The notes below the pieces were generated by a model that saw nothing but the letters and a program-made list of their open reading frames with translations, was not told the DNA's origin and did not search any database. DNA of 64,000 bases from the NCBI GenBank assembly GCA_028712475.1, contig JAQTQB010000006.1, forward strand, positions 1-64,000. The letters run 5' to 3'. Position 1 is the first letter of the stretch; every line of letters begins with the position of its first letter. Both the position numbers and the translations under genes were made by a program. This document shows, in pieces, positions 24,744 through 31,298 of the stretch. Source of the stretch: Verrucomicrobiales bacterium (lineage in GTDB: Bacteria > Verrucomicrobiota > Verrucomicrobiia > Limisphaerales > UBA11358).

Positions 24744-24776
24744 GTAGGGCGCGCAATCCCTTGCGCGCCGCTACCC
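24744..24776. repeat. REP-like hairpin repeat
   Basis: GGTAGGGCGCGC..GCGCGCC..CTACC forms a hairpin; a near copy is at 25593-25620. It lies between the exonuclease gene and the upstream gene in the replication operon. Confidence 0.6.
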
Positions 24777-24810
24777 ATTTCCGCATTTCCGCTTTCACGA
24801 TTTCCGCTTT

Positions 24811-25518
24811 TTAATAGGGCACGTCGTCGTCCGCCGGTTTCTGCGCGGCTTGCCAGGAATCCAGCGCGGCAATGAGCCGCTTGTCATCTGCCGTCGGCTT
24901 GGCATTCGCCTTTGCTGTCGGCAGCCAGTTCGCCACCAGCGCGCCGACTTGTTCCGGCGAGAGGTCGCGCACTTCCAGCCCCTTGCACTTGCCGACGTGG
25001 ATTTTCGTCGCCAGCAAATCGCCGCCTTCACCAGCCGGTTGCTCCGCGCGGCGATAGCCGCCATTGCCCGGCGTCGCTGACGCCCGGTCTTTCATCCGCA
25101 CGAATTTTCCAGACGGTTTCAACGGCGACGCCGACTTGTCCGGTGTAATCAACGCGATGTTCGCGTAAATCTCGCCGTCACTGTGTTCGTGAATCACCGT
25201 GATATGCGCCGTGCGGCCCAGCAGGTTTTCCGTGTCGAAGTCTTTGACTTCATCCGCCGACAGCTCGCGCCCCATCCACTTGCGGAGGAACGGACGCAGC
25301 GCCGAATTTTCGTGATACGACGGCGTGAACGGTGCCGACCACACGCACCAGGGCGAGCCGTCATCCTTCGTTTCGCCGATTTCAAAAACGAACCGGAATT
25401 TTTCTTTCGGTCCGAATTGTGTCTGCACTGTCTTGAGCGGCGTCACGTCCACGCAGACCGCCGACCCGGTGTATTCCGGGCAGGGTTGGAAGTTGCCGCT
25501 GTTGCTTTTTATTTTCAT
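24811..25518 (-). CDS. Phage replication-associated protein (ssDNA-binding-like)
   Basis: 235 residues from ATG 25518; the frame continues upstream through a dispersed palindrome, which I exclude. The N-terminal half (CVDVTPLKTVQTQFGPKEKFRFVFEIGETKDDGSPWCVWSAPFTPSYHENSALRPFLRKWMG) matches a phage family adjacent to exonuclease and resolvase genes; its strand-rich pattern would suit an OB-like single-stranded DNA binder. The C-terminal tail is linker-like and ends DDDVPY, similar to the acidic tips of single-stranded DNA-binding proteins that recruit partners. Role inferred from context. Confidence 0.65.
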   Translation of the reverse strand: MKIKSNSGNFQPCPEYTGSAVCVDVTPLKTVQTQFGPKEKFRFVFEIGETKDDGSPWCVWSAPFTPSYHENSALRPFLRKWMGRELSADEVKDFDTENLLGRTAHITVIHEHSDGEIYANIALITPDKSASPLKPSGKFVRMKDRASATPGNGGYRRAEQPAGEGGDLLATKIHVGKCKGLEVRDLSPEQVGALVANWLPTAKANAKPTADDKRLIAALDSWQAAQKPADDDVPY

Positions 25519-26039
25519 ACGTTTTGCTCTTGTTGCTTTGGTTGCTCTGTTGGTTGATCCGAACCCGCAACGTGCGGGCTGGAATTTATTTTGGTAGGGC
25601 GCGACACTCCGTGCGCGCCGTCCCCCTCTCCGCGCTGGGGAGAGGGCCGGGGTGAGGTGCATCCGTGTTTATTCGTGTCATTGCCCGTGCGGCTCGCACT
25701 TTGCGGCTGAAATTCCCGCAGCAGTTCAAAGAAAAATTCCGCGCGCATCGTGATCAGCCAGGGCGCATGATTGCGGCGATGAGCCACAATCCACGGCTTC
25801 TTATGGCCAGCGGGGGCACCCCGCCCGCAGTCGCCTTCGGCTTGGACGCAGGCTTCGGTGAGATTCAGATTTTGGACGCGCTTGACCTCGACGTGTAGCC
25901 ACGCCAGCGCGTTGCTGACCACGTCGGGCGAATCCGGCGAGCCGGAAAATTGCTGGCCGCGCCGCGCGTCAAAACCGTGCTCGCGCAGCAGCGCCGAAAA
26001 TTCGCGCTCGCCCACCGCACCTTTGCGCCGCGAATTCAT
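25515..26039 (-). CDS. PD-(D/E)XK nuclease, Holliday-junction-resolvase-like
   Basis: 174 residues. The N-terminal 100 residues match small phage resolvase-like nucleases: RRKGAVGEREFSALLREHGFDARRGQQFSGSPDSPDVVSNALAWLHVEVKR, with catalytic E (GERE), D (SPDVV) and ExK (EVK). It should process branched DNA. The tail beyond about residue 120 is encoded by dispersed repeats (GTGTTTATTCG repeat, the palindrome giving TSPRPSPQRGEGD and the REP hairpin). The enzyme has therefore probably gained a non-native C-terminus that now overlaps the next gene by four bases. Confidence 0.82.
   Translation of the reverse strand: MNSRRKGAVGEREFSALLREHGFDARRGQQFSGSPDSPDVVSNALAWLHVEVKRVQNLNLTEACVQAEGDCGRGAPAGHKKPWIVAHRRNHAPWLITMRAEFFFELLREFQPQSASRTGNDTNKHGCTSPRPSPQRGEGDGAHGVSRPTKINSSPHVAGSDQPTEQPKQQEQNV
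25593..25680. repeat. Three dispersed repeats side by side
   Basis: A REP-like hairpin (25593-25620), an LTPALSP-type palindrome (25621-25660) and a CATCCGTGTTTATTCGTG repeat (25660-25680) are stacked, all within the 3' end of the resolvase-like gene. They mark a hot spot of repeat insertion. Confidence 0.75.
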
Positions 26040-26215
26040 TTGGCGACTCCCCCCTGATTGTTTTTGGCATCCTTATTTTTCCGGGCCTGCTTGAACTGCT
26101 GATACCAGTCCATAAACAGGTCCAGCAGGATGTAGGTGAGTCCGAGGAGGCCAATCCACAGCGCGTAGAAAAATACGGCAGTGGCAGCGAGGCCGATGAT
26201 GTGATGAAGTGTCAT
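26036..26215 (-). CDS. Small membrane protein (59 aa)
   Basis: ATG 26215 to TGA 26036; the stop overlaps the resolvase start as ATGA, strong evidence for a real gene. It encodes 59 residues with one long hydrophobic helix (IIGLAATAVFFYALWIGLLGLTYILL, split here only by description) and a basic, polar tail (QQFKQARKNKDAKNN). No family recognised; a membrane role in the replication operon is unexpected. Confidence 0.75.
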   Translation of the reverse strand: MTLHHIIGLAATAVFFYALWIGLLGLTYILLDLFMDWYQQFKQARKNKDAKNNQGGVAK

Positions 26216-26256
26216 AATGTGATTTTTTTAATTGGTTGTTGGTTGTGGTTGGTCGG

Positions 26257-26508
26257 TTAGGAAAACTTGGTGGCCGTCCGCGAGGACCGGGCGACGCGGC
26301 AGGTTTGCGCGAGGTGCGATTCGACATCGCTCCACTTGAATACGACGCTCCGCCCGATTTTGAAGTAGGGCAGAAGTCCGCGTTGCATCCAGTTGTCCAC
26401 GGTGCGGAGGGTTTTGTTGAGTCGCTTGGCGACTTCCGGTTTGCCGATGTAGCCTTCCGGCGGTGCCGGAGGCTGGCCTGTCAGAGTTGCTTTTTCAGTG
26501 TCAGCCAT
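26257..26508 (-). CDS. MerR/excisionase-type helix-turn-helix protein
   Basis: 83 residues from ATG 26508. A winged-HTH of the 'helix_turn_helix 17' type is clear: GYIGKPEVAKRLNKTLRTVDNWMQRGLLPYFKIGRSVVFKWSDVESHLAQ. In phages and satellites such proteins act as excisionase (Xis/AlpA-like) or as transcriptional switch. It heads the replication operon, behind a strong terminator, a good place for a regulator that turns on excision and replication. Confidence 0.85.
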   Translation of the reverse strand: MADTEKATLTGQPPAPPEGYIGKPEVAKRLNKTLRTVDNWMQRGLLPYFKIGRSVVFKWSDVESHLAQTCRVARSSRTATKFS

Positions 26509-26615
26509 ATTGGTTCTTGGTTGCGTTGTTTTGGGGCTGCCTTCATCAGCTACACGACCGACGCGCAACCCGCTGCAAACGCGGGCAGAGTCAACTGGAC
26601 AGGTGCATAAAAACG

Positions 26616-26643
26616 AAAACCGCCCGTGAATACGGGCGGTTTT
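26616..26643. terminator. Bidirectional rho-independent terminator
   Basis: A perfect 12-bp stem AAAACCGCCCGT / ACGGGCGGTTTT around GAAT, T-rich on both exits. It ends the regulator gene at 26681 and insulates the HTH/replication operon (promoter between 26509 and 26615). Confidence 0.9.
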
Positions 26644-26680
26644 GTCATTTTGACCGGGTCAAAGTGCGGTCAATTTTGCT

Positions 26681-27667
26681 TCATTCAGATTCGTCGTCGT
26701 CCTCCTTGTTGTCGTGAACCAGCGCCTTGCGGTGGATATGTTTTGCCTTGTCGTCGCTCATTTCGGATTCGACGTTTCCAAAATGCGCGGACAGACGCCG
26801 CAAGTTTTCCGGCTTCAATCCGGTTTTTTTGGTGATGGCGCGGAGCCGGTTGATGACCGTTCCTTTGGAACAGCCGCAGGCATCGGCAACCTGGTCCGCC
26901 GTCATTTCCATTTTGCCATACAAACGGAAGACGCGGATCAGCGACGGTTCTTTGCCGTCATCCAAACGCTCCAGCAGTCCCCACGCCTGTCGCACCACAT
27001 CGTCACCATCCGGTTCCGTCGCGCGTGGCGCGAACGCTTGCAGCAGTTCGCCGGGACTGCGGCGCGGTTGCAAAACCCCGCTGGCCGTCATCGTCAGGTT
27101 CGTTTCCAAGTCAATGAATCCGGCGCGCGAGCCGTCCAGCATTTCGCGGCTGGAAGCATCCAGCCACCGTCCGGTTGGTGCCAGCAGGACGAACGGCTCG
27201 CGTTGCCGTGCCGCCAGTTCCATCACCACCCGGCGAAACGCTGCCCGTTCGCCTTGGATTGTCAGGAACAACGGCAAACCGTTGGCAAACTTCGCCCCGA
27301 TCTGCCATGTGAGCGGCAGCGGCAGCGTCGTTTCCCGCGCCTCACATTCCAGCGCGTTGCGCACGGCGCGGCCAAACTTTGCCGCGTTGAAGCCAAACAG
27401 CTTTGCTTCATCCGCCGTCAGCGGCACGTCGGCACAGTTCCACGGCTCGCACCGGCAGACCCCGAACAGCGCGCCGCCAGCGCGCTCGACCACTTCATGC
27501 TCGCAGCCGCAACCATGCGGGCAGGGAATAAACCTTGCCCGTTTCCGCGCGTCGCGCAGATAGGCGGTGCGGAGCGGGTCGAAATGTTCACCGGCACATT
27601 TCGCCCACTCCGCCCCGACATGGTTGCCGTCGGCCAGCGATTCAATTGCCCGCCAGATGTTTGTCAT
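26681..27667 (-). CDS. Phage regulator with sigma-like HTH
   Basis: 328 residues from ATG 27667; an ATG at 27709 is also possible. The N-terminal third has a cysteine cluster (CPHGCGCEHEV...GVCRCEPWNC) that looks like a zinc-binding unit. The C-terminal part has a sigma-70-region-4-like helix-turn-helix (MTADQVADACGCSKGTVINRLRAITKKTG), followed by an acidic tail. No full-length family is recognised. It could be an element-specific transcription factor controlling packaging genes. Overlaps the upstream gene by 26 bases. Confidence 0.6.
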   Translation of the reverse strand: MTNIWRAIESLADGNHVGAEWAKCAGEHFDPLRTAYLRDARKRARFIPCPHGCGCEHEVVERAGGALFGVCRCEPWNCADVPLTADEAKLFGFNAAKFGRAVRNALECEARETTLPLPLTWQIGAKFANGLPLFLTIQGERAAFRRVVMELAARQREPFVLLAPTGRWLDASSREMLDGSRAGFIDLETNLTMTASGVLQPRRSPGELLQAFAPRATEPDGDDVVRQAWGLLERLDDGKEPSLIRVFRLYGKMEMTADQVADACGCSKGTVINRLRAITKKTGLKPENLRRLSAHFGNVESEMSDDKAKHIHRKALVHDNKEDDDESE

Positions 27668-28943
27668 CGTTACGGTGGCCGTCCGCAAGGACCGCCAGAG
27701 GTTCGACATGGGTGATTCCTCCGCGAGGTCCGCCTTGCGGCGAAGCCGGTTGCATCACGACCCCGGCACCGCCGCCCTGGTCGGGACGGCTGGCCGCCCG
27801 AAATCCCCGCTGGTTCAGCCAGCGCTGAATCAGCGCGGCGTCACAGTGCCGTCCCAGCTTGAGGACGTTCGGCGGACGCAGATGGACTTTGCGAGGCTTG
27901 TCGCTGTCGTCAAACGTAACGTCAAACACCGCCCGCACCAGCCGGCCGTTTTCCGGGATCGCCACCGCTTCGCGCGCCGCCGCCGACCCAAAAATATCGG
28001 AGGATTTGCGGATGATGGAATCGCCGAACTCGCCCGCCCATGCGACTTCAATCTCGCGCAGCACGATATGCTTGATGCCCGGAACGTCGCTCACGTCCAG
28101 CGCGTCAGCACCGTCGTCGCGCAACGGGTCGAGCGTGTAGGTCTTGCGCTCGGAAAAATACCAGTCATCACCGAATAACCGGCGACCGAAAGTTTCCTGA
28201 TACAATTCCTTCTCCCATTTCGTCCCCGCGTGGATGCGGATTTCATCGCGCTGCGGTGAATACACGACGACGTCATCCTTGGCCGGACGGAAATGCAGGA
28301 CGGACATTTGCCCGTTCTCCACCGTCGGCACCCGCGCATAGGTGTCGCCGTGCCGGATCAGAAACCAAAATTCGCCGTCAATGAAGTGAATGCCGATTTG
28401 CGTCGTGTGCTGTCCCCGATTTTTGGCGCGGAAGGCTTCTTCCATGTCCGCCACCATCAGCGCCACAATTTCCGGCGACGGCGCGGCGAATGAATCCGAG
28501 CGGTCAACCGGTGCCTTGCTGCCGAAATAATCAAACGAGGCCAGCCGCATCAGCCATTGCTCGTGAAATTTTTCGGCGAACACCTCCGCGTTGGTTAGCC
28601 AGGCTTGCATGGAGATTTCCGCGCAGGATGAATTTTCACGGAACTGAAAAGCCAGCCCGTTTTCACCGGTGGCGCGTTCCAGACGGTCTTGACCGTCCTC
28701 GTTCGCCATCGCCTCGATGTCATGCGCTGCGTCCACCATGTTGCCGGGCAGACCTTCCGGCGACAGGGCGATTTTGGCGACCGCGCCAAAATAGGCGTCG
28801 TCATCCAGCGCCGCTGCCGGCAGCGTGATTTGTTTCCCGGCCAGGTCAGTGCCGAACCGGTTGAAAAATTGGCCGAGCAATTCGCGTCCAATCTGTTTCA
28901 GAAAATGCGGCTTCGTGAACCGCTTGAATTTAAGGGTGCTCAT
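27642..28943 (-). CDS. Hypothetical element protein (433 aa)
   Basis: 433 residues, not recognised. It begins STLKFKRFTKPHFLKQIGRELLGQFFNRF and has regularly spaced acidic and aromatic residues, with no membrane segment or Walker motif. The middle (HHVVVYSPQRDEIRIHAG-like strands, then FGRRLFGDDWYF) suggests a mixed alpha/beta fold. The last 25 residues are Gly/Pro-rich and include AVLADGHRN, encoded by a GGTGGCCGTCCGCAAGGAC-type dispersed word. First gene of a string running to the terminator at 26643, so co-expressed with the sigma-like regulator. Confidence 0.6.
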   Translation of the reverse strand: MSTLKFKRFTKPHFLKQIGRELLGQFFNRFGTDLAGKQITLPAAALDDDAYFGAVAKIALSPEGLPGNMVDAAHDIEAMANEDGQDRLERATGENGLAFQFRENSSCAEISMQAWLTNAEVFAEKFHEQWLMRLASFDYFGSKAPVDRSDSFAAPSPEIVALMVADMEEAFRAKNRGQHTTQIGIHFIDGEFWFLIRHGDTYARVPTVENGQMSVLHFRPAKDDVVVYSPQRDEIRIHAGTKWEKELYQETFGRRLFGDDWYFSERKTYTLDPLRDDGADALDVSDVPGIKHIVLREIEVAWAGEFGDSIIRKSSDIFGSAAAREAVAIPENGRLVRAVFDVTFDDSDKPRKVHLRPPNVLKLGRHCDAALIQRWLNQRGFRAASRPDQGGGAGVVMQPASPQGGPRGGITHVEPLAVLADGHRNDDKHLAGN

Positions 28944-29228
28944 AGTATTTGGTGAGGAACCGACAGGTCAGTCCGAACAACAATCACTTGGTTGCGCTGA
29001 TTCAATACAACGCCGCAAAGCCTTGCGGCCTTGCGGCGTCGCGGCTGCTAACAGCCTGAATCCCGGATCCAAAAATGGCTGCCCTCTGCAATCGTCGTTT
29101 GTTGACCGCTGATTTCGCAGCGGACAAACGCGACCGGCAGGGGAATCCATCCCGGTCCCGGACAACTGAATGATTGAATAATCATTTTTTTTGTTCGGTT
29201 TACGGGAATGTCCTTGAAATCTTGGAGG

Positions 29229-29247
29229 GATGCGATAAAATCGCATC
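29229..29247. promoter_or_regulatory. Operator-like palindrome
   Basis: GATGCGAT and ATCGCATC, perfect 8-bp arms around AAA, about 285 bases upstream of the 433-residue gene and downstream of the ImmA gene. A plausible regulator-binding site for the XRE protein or another element regulator; the XRE operator at 30389 has a different sequence. Confidence 0.45.
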
Positions 29248-29296
29248 TTCTGATAGCGAAATCTAGGACACTCACCGTGTTTTAGTTTTGCAAGTT

Positions 29297-29326
29297 GGCC
29301 GTGAAAGTCTGACCACTTTCACGGCC
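29297..29326. terminator. Hairpin terminator after immA
   Basis: GGCCGTGAAAGT / ACTTTCACGGCC, perfect 12-bp arms with a six-base loop, about 60 bases beyond the ImmA stop. The minus-strand exit is only moderately T-rich; likely terminates the switch operon. Confidence 0.65.
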
Positions 29327-29388
29327 TTCACATTTTGATCCTCCTGAACCAAAACGTCTCATCCCCACAAGGGGCGAAATTCAATAAA

Positions 29389-29991
29389 TCACGCCGACGA
29401 CCATATTCCATCCCGATCCAGGCGTATCACGATAACATCAGCGTTTACACCAAACCGCCGGCAGATTGTTTCCGCGAATTTATGCCGCACCTGCTCGCTT
29501 TGCGTAAAACTCGGCAAAATTTCCCACATTTTTTGGGAAAAAGAGTCGTAGCAGGCGCGCAAGCGCGGCTCCGGCACCAGCAGCCGCCCGGCAAATTCAT
29601 TCGCCTCTTGTTCCAGTGTGTATTTCCGACCGCCGTAATCTTCGTTCCAGCGCGCAAAATCCGGCAGCGAGGCAAAATGCTCCGCTTGCGGCACATCCCG
29701 GTGCAAAAAATAATGTGCCAGTTCATGCGCCACCGTGAACCGCAGCCGGGCCAGCTTCCAATCCGGCCCGCGTTCCATCAGCTTGTATTGCTCTTGATCC
29801 ACATAGATGCCTGAAAAATCGGCCTTGACCGCTGCTTCCACCCGGTATTTCGCCGTCAGGCTGGGAAACTCGATGGCGTCCAGCCGCAAATCCACTTCAA
29901 AAAAGGTGAACACGTCTATCGGCGTCCGATCCGCTTTCAGCAGATCATATTGATTGCGCAGTTCTTCGACTTTTTTCCAGACGTGTTCCAT
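29389..29991 (-). CDS. ImmA/IrrE-family metallo-endopeptidase
   Basis: 200 residues with a zinc protease motif HELAH (H89, E90, H93) in FTVAHELAHYFLH and the third-ligand region EQEANEFAGRLLVPE (about 124-138), matching ImmA/IrrE (DUF955). ImmA-type proteases cut the partner XRE repressor after DNA damage and so induce the element. The gene starts six bases after the XRE gene, the canonical repressor-antirepressor pair. Confidence 0.92.
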   Translation of the reverse strand: MEHVWKKVEELRNQYDLLKADRTPIDVFTFFEVDLRLDAIEFPSLTAKYRVEAAVKADFSGIYVDQEQYKLMERGPDWKLARLRFTVAHELAHYFLHRDVPQAEHFASLPDFARWNEDYGGRKYTLEQEANEFAGRLLVPEPRLRACYDSFSQKMWEILPSFTQSEQVRHKFAETICRRFGVNADVIVIRLDRDGIWSSA

Positions 29992-29997
29992 TGAGTA

Positions 29998-30369
29998 TTA
30001 ATCTTGGTCGCGGGTGTGGAGCTTGCGGATGTCTTCGGCAAAGTTTTTCAGCTCTTCTTCCGTCAATTCATGTCCGCGCGCTGCCCGGAAAAACGCCGGC
30101 AACGCCTTTTGCAGAATCTCATTTTCGGCCACATCCGCCGGAATCTCCCGCCGCTGCAATGCGGCCTCATCCATGAATTTCAGCTTTTGCTCCCCGTTCA
30201 ACCCAAAAAAGGCCGCCAGCTTTTCCAGCAGCCCGATGTCTCCCGGCGGCGGGTTGATGCCCCGCTCCACTTTGCTCCAGTTGCTTGGATCCAGCCCAAC
30301 CTGTTCGCAAAAATCGCGCAAGGTCAGCCGTTTTGCGACTCGCATATTTTTTATGGTTTCATTGAACAT
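29998..30369 (-). CDS. XRE-family repressor
   Basis: 123 residues with an N-terminal helix-turn-helix (NMRVAKRLTLRDFCEQVGLDPSNWSKVERGINPPP) and a helical C-terminal half. With ImmA it should form the switch that keeps the element silent, as in ICEBs1-type ImmR/ImmA. A palindrome 20 bases upstream of its start is a likely operator for autoregulation. Confidence 0.9.
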   Translation of the reverse strand: MFNETIKNMRVAKRLTLRDFCEQVGLDPSNWSKVERGINPPPGDIGLLEKLAAFFGLNGEQKLKFMDEAALQRREIPADVAENEILQKALPAFFRAARGHELTEEELKNFAEDIRKLHTRDQD

Positions 30370-30388
30370 AATGGTGCATTGGTTTACT

Positions 30389-30406
30389 GTGGTAAAAATT
30401 TACCAC
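30389..30406. promoter_or_regulatory. Operator palindrome upstream of XRE gene
   Basis: GTGGTAAA (30389-30396) and TTTACCAC (30399-30406), perfect 8-bp arms separated by two bases, in AT-rich promoter DNA just before the repressor gene. Probably the XRE repressor's own operator. Bases 30407-30572 hold no gene. Confidence 0.65.
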
Positions 30407-30572
30407 AACCACCAATTGCCCCGCAACCTAAAATTTTATTTAGCAATTTCATGCTTTAATCACCGCCCATTATGCGGTCTCGTCGTGCAACTAAAAGCAA
30501 AAGTTGTTCGCGATTATTCGCAAAATATACACCATATTGCGTCCTTGATTCATGCACACACAACCTATTGTG

Positions 30573-31277
30573 TCAGCTTCGTTCCAGCCGCGCCTTGCGC
30601 GTTTCCCAATCCGGCATCACCCGGCGCAGCAGGTCGTAAAACGCCCTGCCGTGGTTGCCATGCACCGCATGGCACAACTCGTGAACCACAACGTAGTCAA
30701 TGCAAGACGCCGGGGCTTTCACCAGTTCGGGATTCAGCCAGATGCCGCCACGCCGCGTCCAACTGCCCCAACGCTTCGGCATCCGCCGGATTTGCATTCG
30801 CGGTATCTGTGTCAGCCGCCGCCCCAGCCGCGCCGCGCCTTCGCGGACGCTACGGGCCAGGCGTTCCCGCGCGTGCGCCAGATACCAGCCCTCGACCAGC
30901 TTTCGCACCCGCGCCGTGTCCGCCTTGCGCGGCGTATGCACCCAGATAAACCGCCCGCGCAGCTTCACTTCCGCCGTTGCCGCCTCGACGACTTTCAGCC
31001 GGTATTGCCGGCCCAAATAACGATGCGTCTCGCCGCTCACATACCGGCGCGGCGGATTCTGCGGCAGAAAATCCGCAAAAAAATCCTGCTGCCGGCGAAT
31101 CCAGTTCGCGCGCTTCCGCACTTTCGCCGTCACGGTTTCCAGCGATGCCCCTTGCGGTGCCGTCACCACCACGGCCAAATCGGGCCGCACCGTGATCGCC
31201 AGCGTCCGCCGGCCAGACCGCTGCAACCGGAACTCAATCCGCTTGCCGGAAAATTTTATTTCGTGGTTCGTTGTCAT
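30573..31277 (-). CDS. YgjP-type SprT-like metallopeptidase (DUF45)
   Basis: 234 residues from ATG 31277. The zinc motif HELCHAVHGNHGRAFY (H199, E200, H203 and H209) with upstream WGSWTRRGGIWLNPELVKAP and the N-terminal beta sheet typical of YgjP/DUF45. It follows hsdR by 21 bases on the same strand. Members of this family often sit next to type I restriction genes, where the role is unproven; a proteolytic control of the restriction enzyme would be one possibility. Confidence 0.88.
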   Translation of the reverse strand: MTTNHEIKFSGKRIEFRLQRSGRRTLAITVRPDLAVVVTAPQGASLETVTAKVRKRANWIRRQQDFFADFLPQNPPRRYVSGETHRYLGRQYRLKVVEAATAEVKLRGRFIWVHTPRKADTARVRKLVEGWYLAHARERLARSVREGAARLGRRLTQIPRMQIRRMPKRWGSWTRRGGIWLNPELVKAPASCIDYVVVHELCHAVHGNHGRAFYDLLRRVMPDWETRKARLERS

Positions 31278-31298
31278 GGTGGCAAGTGCGGCACGCAC

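Larger units (their letters stand above)
28944..29388. other. Intergenic control region with palindromes
   Basis: No credible gene. It carries the promoter region of the minus-strand gene at 28943, an operator-like palindrome GATGCGAT-AAA-ATCGCATC at 29229-29247 and the hairpin at 29297-29326. AT-rich 29175-29200 could include promoter elements. A 92-residue frame here starts inside the palindrome and looks spurious. Confidence 0.5.

Noticed and set aside
28968-29246. 92-residue frame in the gap upstream of the 433-residue gene
   Set aside because: Starts within an operator-like palindrome and has no protein-like composition.
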